Assembly: GCF_004331345.1 (NCBI RefSeq) | Contig: NZ_SJJZ01000002.1 | Coordinates: forward strand, 1,488,001-1,552,000 | Direction: 5' to 3' | Origin: Kribbella soli | GTDB lineage: Bacteria; Actinomycetota; Actinomycetes; Propionibacteriales; Kribbellaceae | DNA: 64,000 nt | In this document: in pieces, positions 26,875 to 35,113 of the stretch | Position numbering within the stretch: the stretch's first letter is position 1 | Layout of the letters: each line of letters begins with the position of its first letter | Notes under the pieces: model-generated | Told to the model about the DNA's origin: nothing | The model's input: the letters and a program-made list of their open reading frames with translations, nothing else | The model's database searches: none | Translations under genes and position numbers: made by a program

Positions 26875-29706
26875 TCATCCATCGATCGACGGTTCGCGGG
26901 TCAGGACGACGCGGGTCAGTTCGACTCGGGACCGGACGTCGAGTTTGCGAAAGGAGTGCCGCAGGTGTGACTCCACCGTGTGCGGGGACAGGTCGAGCTC
27001 GTCGGCGATGGCCCGGTTGGTGAGTCCGGCGGCAGCAAGTCGCGCGACCCGGAGCTCAGCCGCCGTAATGCTCGCCCAGCCGAAGGCGGGCTGTCCGACT
27101 GTCGGCAGTCCCCCTCCCGGGCTCGTGACATCCGCGAGCCGTTCTCGGACGCGCTGAGCGGCTACGACGGCGCCGGCGCCGTCGTAGCCGGCAAGTGCCA
27201 ACTCGAGTTCTTCAACGGCCTCCGCACGCCGACGCCGCTGAAGCAGACCCCCTGCGGCATCCTCGGCGGCACGTGCCCGGGCCAGAGGCCGGGGACTCGC
27301 TTCGAATGCGCGCGCCGCCTCCACCAGGCGGTCGACGTCGTCGTCGAGCAGGCCGCCGGCCTGCGTGGCCGCGGCGTCGAAGGAGATCACGTCGCAGTTG
27401 ACGCGACCGAGGGACTCCGTCGCCTCGGCGGCCATACCCGCGCGCTTGGCATCGTTCGCTCGCGTGGCCAGCCTCACCAGGAACGGTCCTGCCATGGGAT
27501 CGAACGCGAGTACTTGCAGACCATCCGGCAGTTGATCACAGACCGAGTCAAGATTTGCGAGCACGCGCGAAGGGTCCTCGCCGGCCGTCTCGTCGAGCAG
27601 TGCCATCGCCCATGCCAGCCGCTGAGCCCCAACGCTGTTTGGTTGAGACACCATGCTGACCCCCCGCCGCAACTGGCGGCGGGCCGGCCCGAACTCGCCG
27701 CGATATGCGTGGGCCTCCGCGAGTACGGCGCACAACTCGGGTACGTGCGTCCACGACTCCAGCTCGTCGGCTCGGATCAGGCCTGCATTGCCTTCGGCAA
27801 CGGCATCGTCCAGCTCGCCCCGGCGCAGCCGCAGCATGGCGCGGCAGGTGTACCCGAGCACGTCCGTCGACTCCGTTCCAGGCCCGCCCACCCACCGGCT
27901 CGCGGCATCGAACGCGGCCTTCGCCTCCTCGAAACGATCGAGTGCCAGCAGCGTGCGCCCCCGCGTCCAAGAGGTTTCAGGACGATGTGCCTCGGCCGCA
28001 TCGGAGGCCAGCAGGTCGACGGCTTGATCGACCAGCTCGAGCGATCTCATGAGGCGACCGCGTACCCGCTCGGCAGCCCCCATCGTGAGAAGAGCCCGGC
28101 CTACGCGAACCGGCGTCCTGCCGACGGTGATCGCCTGTTCGCCTGCCCACAGTGCCGCGGCGGCGTCGCCGGCCATCAGATGCGCCTTCGACGCTGCGGC
28201 GAACAGCAGTGCTCGCGTCGAGTCGTCGACGCCCTGGAGGCCGAGCGCGGCCGTGGCGTGGTGCAGCGCGGAGGCCGAATAACCCGCGATCCCGAGGGAG
28301 TCGGCCAGTTGGCAGCGAAGCCTCGCCTCGACGTCGACTGGCAGGCAGCCCTGCAACGCGACCTCGGCGAGCGTTTGGGCCTCCGCGCTCCGCCCTGCCC
28401 GGAAGAGCAGCCCCGTCGCCTCCATGACGCGCTGTGGGCGGTCAGCATCGGCGGCCGGCATCAGGTCGACAGCCCGCAGCCGCAGGTCCCCCGCCGTGCC
28501 TGGAGCATCGGCCGCGACCTCGTCGGAGGCACGGACCAGCAGTCCGACAGCATGGGCATCTCCGGGCTCAGCACCGGTGATCGCATGAGCTGCCACCTCG
28601 GAGATCGAGCCGCCAGTCGCGAGTAAAGCGTCAGCAGCCCCACGGTGCAGACTGTTCCGCGCACCTGGCGGGAGCGCACCATAGACCGTCTCGCGGATGA
28701 GGGCGTGCTGGAAACTCAACTGCGCGCCCTCCTCCACCAGCAGACCCACCCCGAGCGCCTCCTGGATCGACGGCAACAACTCAGCAACCTTGCAGTGCAA
28801 AACCTGTGCGACGGGTGGCACGTCGAAGGTTCGGCCGAAGATCGACGCAACGCTCAGTAGTTGCCGGGTCAGCGGCCCCACCTGCGTGAGCCATCCCTGG
28901 AGCCGCTGTTCCCGAGAGGGCAGAAGCCGGGCGTAGCCCGCGTCGATGAGCAGCTCGTCGTCTTCGGCGAGCGTCGAGAGCAGATCCACGACCATGGAGG
29001 GGTTGCCGGCGCACTTGTCCAGCATTCCCAGCAGCGCGTTCTCCGGTACGGCACCCAGCAGATCACTGGCCACCTGCGCCACAGCCGCCGACGGCAGTGG
29101 CGCCAGCTGGAGCTGGACCGCCCCGCCCCCGACCAGGTCGGAAATCAAGGTGTCCAACGTCGGCATGGACGGCCAGGGACGCCGGCTCAGAAGCCACATG
29201 ATCGGGCTGGTCGTCAGACGCTCGGCCAGGGCTCTGACTGCGACCACTGTGAGGGAGTCCGACCACTGCATGTCGTCCAGCGCGATCAGGACAGGCTGAC
29301 GGGTGGTCGTCCTCCTGAGCGCACTCTCGAGCTGGTCGATGAGCCAGAAGGCGCCATAGTCCAGCACGTGCGCGGGATCGAGCTTCGCATCGCCGATGAT
29401 CGGCGGACTGCTGCCACGCATTGCCTCGAGCAACGGTGCCAGTGGCGACGCCCGAGGCAGCTCGTCGGCGACGCCGGGTGCTACGGCGATCCCGAGGCGC
29501 CGCGCCCAGGTCGCGGCCTCCAGGACCAGCCGGCTCTTTCCCAGGCCCGCCGCACCGTCGACGATGACGGCGCTCCCGTGGCCGGCCGCGGCCGCCATGA
29601 CGGATTCGCTGAGGCGGCGGACCTCGGTCTCCCGGCCGTGCAAGGGTCCGTGCGGCATGCCGGAAGTTGCCGTACTACGGACATCGAACCGCGCCGACCG
29701 TCCCAT
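26875..29706 (-). CDS. LuxR-family regulator with AAA ATPase and TPR-like repeats (LAL type)
   Basis: 943 residues. The N-terminus carries an ATPase: HGRETEVRRL, Walker A (VDGAAGLGKSR), Walker B (LIALDDMQWSD). The middle 500 residues are alpha-helical, alanine/leucine-rich, TPR-like repeats. The C-terminus is a LuxR helix-turn-helix (LTNRAIADELDLSPHTVESH, then LRHSFRKLDVRSRVELTRVV). These large regulators respond to unknown inducers. It follows a related but shorter gene by 4 bases and ends before the dps motif copy. Confidence 0.9.
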   Translation of the reverse strand: MGRSARFDVRSTATSGMPHGPLHGRETEVRRLSESVMAAAAGHGSAVIVDGAAGLGKSRLVLEAATWARRLGIAVAPGVADELPRASPLAPLLEAMRGSSPPIIGDAKLDPAHVLDYGAFWLIDQLESALRRTTTRQPVLIALDDMQWSDSLTVVAVRALAERLTTSPIMWLLSRRPWPSMPTLDTLISDLVGGGAVQLQLAPLPSAAVAQVASDLLGAVPENALLGMLDKCAGNPSMVVDLLSTLAEDDELLIDAGYARLLPSREQRLQGWLTQVGPLTRQLLSVASIFGRTFDVPPVAQVLHCKVAELLPSIQEALGVGLLVEEGAQLSFQHALIRETVYGALPPGARNSLHRGAADALLATGGSISEVAAHAITGAEPGDAHAVGLLVRASDEVAADAPGTAGDLRLRAVDLMPAADADRPQRVMEATGLLFRAGRSAEAQTLAEVALQGCLPVDVEARLRCQLADSLGIAGYSASALHHATAALGLQGVDDSTRALLFAAASKAHLMAGDAAAALWAGEQAITVGRTPVRVGRALLTMGAAERVRGRLMRSLELVDQAVDLLASDAAEAHRPETSWTRGRTLLALDRFEEAKAAFDAASRWVGGPGTESTDVLGYTCRAMLRLRRGELDDAVAEGNAGLIRADELESWTHVPELCAVLAEAHAYRGEFGPARRQLRRGVSMVSQPNSVGAQRLAWAMALLDETAGEDPSRVLANLDSVCDQLPDGLQVLAFDPMAGPFLVRLATRANDAKRAGMAAEATESLGRVNCDVISFDAAATQAGGLLDDDVDRLVEAARAFEASPRPLARARAAEDAAGGLLQRRRRAEAVEELELALAGYDGAGAVVAAQRVRERLADVTSPGGGLPTVGQPAFGWASITAAELRVARLAAAGLTNRAIADELDLSPHTVESHLRHSFRKLDVRSRVELTRVVLTREPSIDG

Positions 29707-29710
29707 TACA

Positions 29711-31129
29711 TCAGCGCGTCGGCGGTGAGGTCATCGCGCCCGATCGTCGATCGCGTTCGCAGTGGACGGACGCGCGGGTCAGATCCACGCGGCTTCGGAT
29801 GCCGAGCTTGCGATACACCTTGCGCAGGTGGAACGACACGGTGTGCGGCGAGAGGAAGATGCGCGCCGCCACCTCGCGATTGGTCAGCCCTTGCGCCACC
29901 AACTCGGCCACCGTCCGCTCGGTACCGGTCAGCGCGTCCCACGCCTCGACGGCACGCTGCGGCCCGGCACATTCGTCGGCCCACTGCAGTGGGTGGCGCA
30001 CCTTCACGCTGCCCCCTTCTGCTGCGCTGCGCCGGTCGATCTTCAAGGTCGCAGCCAGGGCCGTGGAAAGCCGACGCGTCCGCGCTACCTGACCACGCAG
30101 CGCGAGACGCACACCCGCCGGAACGTCATCGGCCACTGACTGCCGGACCAGATCGTGGTGGAAAGCCAGCACATCGGTCTCGACGATGATGAGCAGGTCC
30201 GCCGCCACGACCTCGTGAAGAGCCGGCCGCACTTGCTCGTTCGACCACCCAAGGACATCGGCCAAGTCGTCCACGCCGAACAACCGATCCAAGGACGCGG
30301 CGACATCGAGGAGATGGCGCGCCCCGGGGCTGAGCCGCGTGAGCCAGTCGTGGACGACTTCCCGTACCTGCCCTGGTGGCTGCTCGGACAGCAGCCGTGC
30401 CCGGCCGCCGGCGATGGCGACGCCGCCCTCGTCGTGCAGTCCGTCCAGGAGTGCTCTGACAAGTAGCGGATTCCCCGCCGCACCGTGGGCCATGGCCAGT
30501 AGGCGGCCGTCCGGCCGCGCTCTCAGCACGTCGGCGATGACGTCAACGACGGCATCATCCGCCAGGGGTCCGAGTGCGATCCGAGACGCTCCCAGGTGCT
30601 CCCACTCACCGAACAACAACTCTGTCGAGGGTTGCCGCATCCCCATCCGGCGCACCAGAACCCAACCGACGGGGTACTCCGCCAGCCACGTCGGTAGCTC
30701 GCGCAACGCCGTGATGGTCGTCGCGTCGGCCCATTGAACATCATCCAACGTGATGAAGACCGGCCCACGTGCGGCCAGCTTCCCGGTGTGAACCGCCAAC
30801 TTTTCGAGACACGCGAGCATATGCCCCTGGCTGGCGGATGCCCGGGCAGGTCGCTCGCCCGGTGGCTCCAGGTCCAGTCCGGAGAACAACGGCGCCAGCG
30901 GCAGTGGCCGCGGCAACTCGTCAGCATGTGCGCTCGCGAGGCTGAAACCATGGTGAGTTGCCCGCTCCTCGGCCGCGGAGAGAAGTCGGGTCTTACCGAT
31001 GCCCGGCGCACCGTCCACCAGCAGGATCGCACCGTGCCCGCTCGCCACGGACTCGAGAAGGCAGGAAACCGACTTGAGCTCTCCCAACCGACCGCGAAGC
31101 CGACCATCCGGACGCCTTTGCGTGTACAT
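29711..31129 (-). CDS. Compact LuxR-family ATPase regulator lacking the TPR region
   Basis: 472 residues. The ATPase domain (VDGAPGIGKTRLLSAAEERA, FITLDDVQWADATTI) covers about 1-350. It is then joined almost directly, through a short linker, to a LuxR helix-turn-helix (TNREVAARIFLSPHTVSFHL, then RKVYRKLGIRSRVDLTR). The 500-residue TPR-like region of the neighbouring LAL protein is missing. The frame is open throughout, so it may be a natural short form or an internally deleted gene. It precedes the larger paralogue. Confidence 0.87.
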   Translation of the reverse strand: MYTQRRPDGRLRGRLGELKSVSCLLESVASGHGAILLVDGAPGIGKTRLLSAAEERATHHGFSLASAHADELPRPLPLAPLFSGLDLEPPGERPARASASQGHMLACLEKLAVHTGKLAARGPVFITLDDVQWADATTITALRELPTWLAEYPVGWVLVRRMGMRQPSTELLFGEWEHLGASRIALGPLADDAVVDVIADVLRARPDGRLLAMAHGAAGNPLLVRALLDGLHDEGGVAIAGGRARLLSEQPPGQVREVVHDWLTRLSPGARHLLDVAASLDRLFGVDDLADVLGWSNEQVRPALHEVVAADLLIIVETDVLAFHHDLVRQSVADDVPAGVRLALRGQVARTRRLSTALAATLKIDRRSAAEGGSVKVRHPLQWADECAGPQRAVEAWDALTGTERTVAELVAQGLTNREVAARIFLSPHTVSFHLRKVYRKLGIRSRVDLTRASVHCERDRRSGAMTSPPTR

Positions 31130-31265
31130 GGGAGCCTTTCCTTCTCACTCATCGAGCGCGTCGCAGTACACCTGGAGCCTTCTCGGGTAGCTGATGAACC
31201 GCCAGGGTTGTCGAGGAAGTGCGGAAGGCAACTACTCCTGCGGAGCACTCTGGCCAGCCCCAAAG

Positions 31266-32648
31266 TCACTCAGTGGTCCGCGCGGACACGAGCATGATCC
31301 CGTCGGCGGTGATCTGGAACTCCCTCACCCCGGACTGATGGTCGGTGGCTCGTGTCTTCAGCACCGTCAGCGTGCGCGACATCTTTGCGGTGACACCTGT
31401 GTATTGCAGCAGTACGACGTTGTCGGCCATGTGCGACGCAGCCACGTCCGAGAGTTTCGACACCCCGAACAGCTCAGGGAGTTCATAGGTCATCATCAGG
31501 CTCGTGCTCTGTCGCGACGACCTGTGCAGCAAGGAGTACAGGTACTCCCTGAAGCGCATCTCATCAGGTGCCGCAGCCTGCAGGTCTGCGACGCTGTCCA
31601 GGAGAACCCTGCTGGCACCGGTCGTCTCGATCATGTCGAGCAGCTCGTACACCCACTGGTCGACGTTGAGGTCGACGGGGCTGCGGTACATGAGTGTCAG
31701 GTTGTCGGTCTTCACAGACCAGCCGAACTGCGACGCCGTTCGCTCCAGCTGCGACGGATCCTCCTGCATCGTCGCGATGATCGCGCCTTCACCCTGGTTG
31801 ACGGCGTGGAAGACGAAATGCAATCCCATCAGGGTCTTCCCGATACCGGTAGGTCCTGCCACCAGGATCGACGCCCCCGACCAGTAGCCGTCCTTGAGCA
31901 TGTCGTCGAGCGCCCGGATACCGGACGGAACACGCTCGCCGCGGAGTTCGTAGTCCCTCGCGTCCGCCGGGTCCGCGAGTCGGGGATAGACCGTGATGCC
32001 GTCCTCGGACAGGCGGTAGGAATGCCTCCCCGCCAGGAAGTCGCCGCCCCGGAGCTTGTGTACCTGGAGAGCCCGGGACGTGCGTTCGGCGGAATGAACG
32101 CTGTTCAGGGCGATGATCGCATCGGCCACAGCGAACTCGGGAGAGCGCTGGATCTCGTCCTCCAGATACTCCCCGACCCACAGCGAAGTCACCGGGAAAG
32201 CGCTCAGCATGCCGGCAAGATCGTGGAGGAACGGGCGAAAGGCACCGGTCCGGCCTGCGTAGGGATGCATCGCCTTGAAACTGTCGATCACGATCATCGC
32301 AGGCTGCCTGACCCGGATGAGCTCGCGCACGCGCTCGAGAACTCCCGGCAGGCCGTGGTCGCGGAGTGTCCCCCCGAGGTCCTCGTACCACACGCTGCGC
32401 CCGACCGCAGTCGGATCGAAGAACGACAGCGTCTGACCGTACCGGAGGACCTTCTCCAGTGGCTCGGAGACCGTGGTCAGGTACAGGGCCGACCGTTCAG
32501 GGGTGGCATTGGCGAAGACCCATTGCTGCGCGAATATCGTCTTGCCGGCGCCGGGGGCGCCCATCACCAGGATGATCGCGTCGCGGGAAAGTCCGCCGCC
32601 GAGGACGACATCGAGCGGATCCGATCCAGAGGTCATTCGGTCGTTCAT
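31266..32648 (-). CDS. KaiC-like protein with two RecA/ATPase domains
   Basis: 460 residues. Domain 1 (about 1-230) has Walker A GAPGAGKT, then TVSEPLEKVL and VIDSFKAMHP. Domain 2 (about 235-460) has Walker A GPTGIGKT, then ATMQEDPSQLERTASQFGWS and LLDSVADLQAAAPDE. The double layout and the catalytic acids following strand 2 are typical of KaiC, outside the cyanobacterial clock. The start overlaps the stop of the MerR-receiver gene (ATGA), so the two proteins are coupled. No kaiA or kaiB is present. It lies upstream of the two LuxR-type ATPases on the same strand. Confidence 0.9.
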   Translation of the reverse strand: MNDRMTSGSDPLDVVLGGGLSRDAIILVMGAPGAGKTIFAQQWVFANATPERSALYLTTVSEPLEKVLRYGQTLSFFDPTAVGRSVWYEDLGGTLRDHGLPGVLERVRELIRVRQPAMIVIDSFKAMHPYAGRTGAFRPFLHDLAGMLSAFPVTSLWVGEYLEDEIQRSPEFAVADAIIALNSVHSAERTSRALQVHKLRGGDFLAGRHSYRLSEDGITVYPRLADPADARDYELRGERVPSGIRALDDMLKDGYWSGASILVAGPTGIGKTLMGLHFVFHAVNQGEGAIIATMQEDPSQLERTASQFGWSVKTDNLTLMYRSPVDLNVDQWVYELLDMIETTGASRVLLDSVADLQAAAPDEMRFREYLYSLLHRSSRQSTSLMMTYELPELFGVSKLSDVAASHMADNVVLLQYTGVTAKMSRTLTVLKTRATDHQSGVREFQITADGIMLVSARTTE

Positions 32649-33310
32649 GGGCTGGAATCCGAAGTGGACCCCGACCGCAGGTAGGCGCTTTGCCCCAGCA
32701 GATCCCGGACGACCGACACCAGTCGCAGTGGCTCCAGCGGTTTCCTCAGAAAGGCGGCGGCGCCCGCCTCGAGCGCCGCGTCCCGGAGATCGAGCGTCGA
32801 GATCGCCAGCACCGGAGCATCGAATTGCTGTCTCAACTGCGCACAGAGCCGCAGTCCCTGCGCGCCGGAGATCAGCAGATCGATCAGTACGAGATCGGGA
32901 ACCTTCCGTACGGCTTCAGCCAAGGCCTGCTCGGCCGTGGAGACAACCGTGACGCCGTATCCTTCCGTCCGCAGGAAGTAGTCGGAGAAGTCGGCAGCGA
33001 ACGGATCCTGTTCGGCCAGCATGACGAGCAGCCCGTCGCCGCCCGGGACCTTCGCACGCTCCAGCGGTACGCCGCTGGCCAGGCGGCCCTGCAGCAGGCG
33101 GTATGCGTCGCTAGCGGCCATTCCGTCCGATAATCGGTCGCCGACGAAGCGCAACTGCTCGACCTGCAACCGCGAGTACAGGCGATGGCCGCCCGGACTC
33201 CGCTCGGGCACCACGACGCCGTACCGGTCCTCCCACGTCCGCAGCGTCGCCGCCGGGATGCCGAGCATCCGCACGATGGCCCCGATGCTGTAGACAGGCC
33301 GATCAGGCAT
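32645..33310 (-). CDS. MerR-type DNA-binding domain fused to a response-regulator receiver
   Basis: 221 residues. A MerR helix-turn-helix fills residues 1-75 (YSIGAIVRMLGIPAATLRTW, then EDRYGVVVPERSPGGHRLYS). A receiver-like domain fills about 92-210: acidic pocket LAEQDPF, phosphoacceptor Asp in LVLIDLLISGAQG, Ser/Thr at LAISTLD, Lys in FLRKPLEP. The receiver appears functional. No histidine kinase lies nearby. It is coupled to the KaiC-like gene downstream, which may send or receive its signal. Confidence 0.88.
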   Translation of the reverse strand: MPDRPVYSIGAIVRMLGIPAATLRTWEDRYGVVVPERSPGGHRLYSRLQVEQLRFVGDRLSDGMAASDAYRLLQGRLASGVPLERAKVPGGDGLLVMLAEQDPFAADFSDYFLRTEGYGVTVVSTAEQALAEAVRKVPDLVLIDLLISGAQGLRLCAQLRQQFDAPVLAISTLDLRDAALEAGAAAFLRKPLEPLRLVSVVRDLLGQSAYLRSGSTSDSSP

Positions 33311-33488
33311 AGGACGAACGCATCTCTCTGGGTCCGGGATGACACGCGTTCTACCGGCGAACAGCCGCCGGTCAGGCTCCTGATGGCTGGAGCATAGGTA
33401 CTCGGCACGGATACCTATTGCATGCCCGGCAGACTACCTCATCTCGCGGCAGACGAATTTGCCGTCCACGTGACGGCCAGGGGTAGTG

Positions 33489-33508
33489 GACTACAAGGTT
33501 CCGGGATG
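33489..33508 (+). promoter_or_regulatory. Copy 6 of the shared 20-bp motif, plus strand, before the hsp20 remnant
   Basis: GACTACAAGGTTCCGGGATG fits RACYAC-N8-GGGATG, identical to the metallopeptidase copy in the conserved positions. It lies about 50 bases before the hsp20 coding remnant on the same strand. The rest of 33311-33488 shows nothing I recognise. Confidence 0.45.
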
Positions 33509-33557
33509 ACGGCACCAGTCTCTTCGCCGAGACTCAAAACCGTGCCGTCGGAGCACC

Positions 33558-33725
33558 GCGACGTACGACCAGGGAGTGCTGACGCTCGTCGTTCCGGTCG
33601 CCGAACAGGCAAAGCCGCGCAGGCTCCAGATCACCGAGAGCGGCGGCACGAAGGATGACGTCGTACAGAACGGCGTCACGCAGGAGAGCGCGGACCGCAA
33701 GCCCGCCATCACCGCTCCCGCCTGA
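33558..33725 (+). pseudogene. C-terminal remnant of an Hsp20 small heat-shock protein
   Basis: Reading from 33558 gives ATYDQGVLTLVVPVAEQAKP, then RRLQITESGG and a tail to TGA at 33725. The GVLTLxxPVAExxxPRxxxI pattern is the C-terminal end of the alpha-crystallin domain. Upstream, family-like residues are scattered over different frames and no start or N-terminal region exists, so the gene is broken or deleted. A copy of the stress motif remains in front of it. Confidence 0.75.
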
Positions 33726-33754
33726 CCTGAGGCACTCCGAGACAGGAGGCGACC

Positions 33755-34189
33755 GTGGATCTGCAAGTAAAGGCCTGGGAGGTACCGCTGCGGGTCGGCG
33801 CGGGCGCCTTCGTCCTCAATTCCGGCCTGGCCAAGCTCCGCGCGGACGACGCGGCCGCCAAGCAGACCCACGGATTCGCCGCAGGCGCCTATCCGGCCCT
33901 CCGCCGGCTCGATGCCCGTTGGTTCGTGGCAGCGCTCTCGGCGGGAGAGATCGCACTCGGCACGGCACTGCTGGTCCCGATGGTGCCGCCTGCTCTCGTC
34001 GGCGCAGGCCTGACCGCGTTCTCCGGAGCCCTCCTCGGCCTGTATCTGCGCACCCCAGGTCTGCGCCAGGAAGGCAGTCTCCGCCCGACTGAGCAGGGCA
34101 TCCCGATCGCCAAAGATGTCTGGCTGCTGGCCATCGGGCTCGCGTTCGTCGTGGACGATGTCCACGACCGGATGCGCAGGAAGACGTGA
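33755..34189 (+). CDS. DoxX-like membrane protein
   Basis: 144 residues with about four hydrophobic helices: VPLRVGAGAFVLNSGLAKLR, RWFVAALSAGEIALGTALLV, PALVGAGLTAFSGALLGLYL and DVWLLAIGLAFVVDDVHDRM. The size and the GxxFLxxGLxKL-type first helix resemble DoxX family proteins, though the match is moderate. An aggaggcgacc-type site precedes the start. The DoxX family often occurs with redox genes. Confidence 0.65.
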   Translation: MDLQVKAWEVPLRVGAGAFVLNSGLAKLRADDAAAKQTHGFAAGAYPALRRLDARWFVAALSAGEIALGTALLVPMVPPALVGAGLTAFSGALLGLYLRTPGLRQEGSLRPTEQGIPIAKDVWLLAIGLAFVVDDVHDRMRRKT

Positions 34190-34195
34190 ACCGGC

Positions 34196-35113
34196 ATGTC
34201 CGCCGTTACAACCGGCAGATCGGCACATCGACGCGGCCGCCGTGAGTGGGCTCAGATTTTCGGCGCTGGCTTCACACTGTGGCTCGCCTGCCTCGTCGTC
34301 ACGCTGTTGACCGCCAACGCCAACCTGGTACCTACGCTGATCCTGCTCGGCAGTTTTCTCATCCCCGTCACGTTCGTCGCCTGGTCGTTCGAAAGGTGGC
34401 GGGACGAGCACCTCACGGCCGAGCTCATCGTCAAAGCCTTCGTAGTGGGCGGACTGCTGGGCGTGCTGGCGGCAGCCGTGCTGGAGACCTACCTGCTGGA
34501 GCCCTCTCCGTGGTTGTTCCTCGGCGTCGGCCTGATCGAAGAGGCTGCCAAGCTCGGCGCGCTCATCTTCGTCACCCGCCACTTGGCGCGGCGCCATGGC
34601 CGGGACGGATTCGTGCTCGGCGCCGCGGTCGGCTTCGGGTTTGCAGCGTTCGAGTCGGCCGGGTACGCGTTCAACGCGTTGCTGACCGTCAAAGGCCTGT
34701 CATTGACTGCTCTTGTCGAGACCGAGCTGCTGCGGAGCGTACTGGCGCCGTTCGGACACGGGCTGTGGACGGCGATCCTCGGTGGAGTGCTGTTCCGGGA
34801 AGCGCGGGCAGGTCGGTTCCACTTCAATCGTGTGGTTCTGCTCATGTATCTGTGGGTCTCGGTGCTGCACGCATTGTGGGACTACACCCACAGCATCGCT
34901 CTCGCGCTGACGTTCCTGCTCACCGGTACACCGTGGCAGTACCGGCTGCTCTCCATGGGCTATCCTCCGTCGCCAACCTCTGAACAGGTGCACGTGTTCA
35001 CGGTGCTGTCCGTCGGCTTCCTCGCTCTGGTGGCGCTGCTGGGCATCGCCACCCTCTGGGCCACCTGGCGAAGGACCCGGCCCGAGAAGGCGCATTCGGC
35101 GTCCCTGCCATGA
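34196..35113 (+). CDS. PrsW-family intramembrane metalloprotease
   Basis: 305 residues, multi-pass. The PrsW/CAAX-type motifs are present: GVGLIEEAAKLGALIF, FVLGAAVGFGFAAFESAGYA with a catalytic Glu, PFGHGLWTAILGG and VSVLHALWDYTHS. PrsW proteases cut membrane-bound anti-sigma factors or similar substrates. It starts six bases after the DoxX-like gene and overlaps the MFS gene by ATGA. No anti-sigma gene is adjacent, so its substrate is unknown. Confidence 0.9.
   Translation: MSAVTTGRSAHRRGRREWAQIFGAGFTLWLACLVVTLLTANANLVPTLILLGSFLIPVTFVAWSFERWRDEHLTAELIVKAFVVGGLLGVLAAAVLETYLLEPSPWLFLGVGLIEEAAKLGALIFVTRHLARRHGRDGFVLGAAVGFGFAAFESAGYAFNALLTVKGLSLTALVETELLRSVLAPFGHGLWTAILGGVLFREARAGRFHFNRVVLLMYLWVSVLHALWDYTHSIALALTFLLTGTPWQYRLLSMGYPPSPTSEQVHVFTVLSVGFLALVALLGIATLWATWRRTRPEKAHSASLP

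Noticed and set aside
26980..28626. A 548-codon plus-strand frame opposite the LAL regulator
   Set aside because: It shadows a complete LuxR-family gene and has no known motif.
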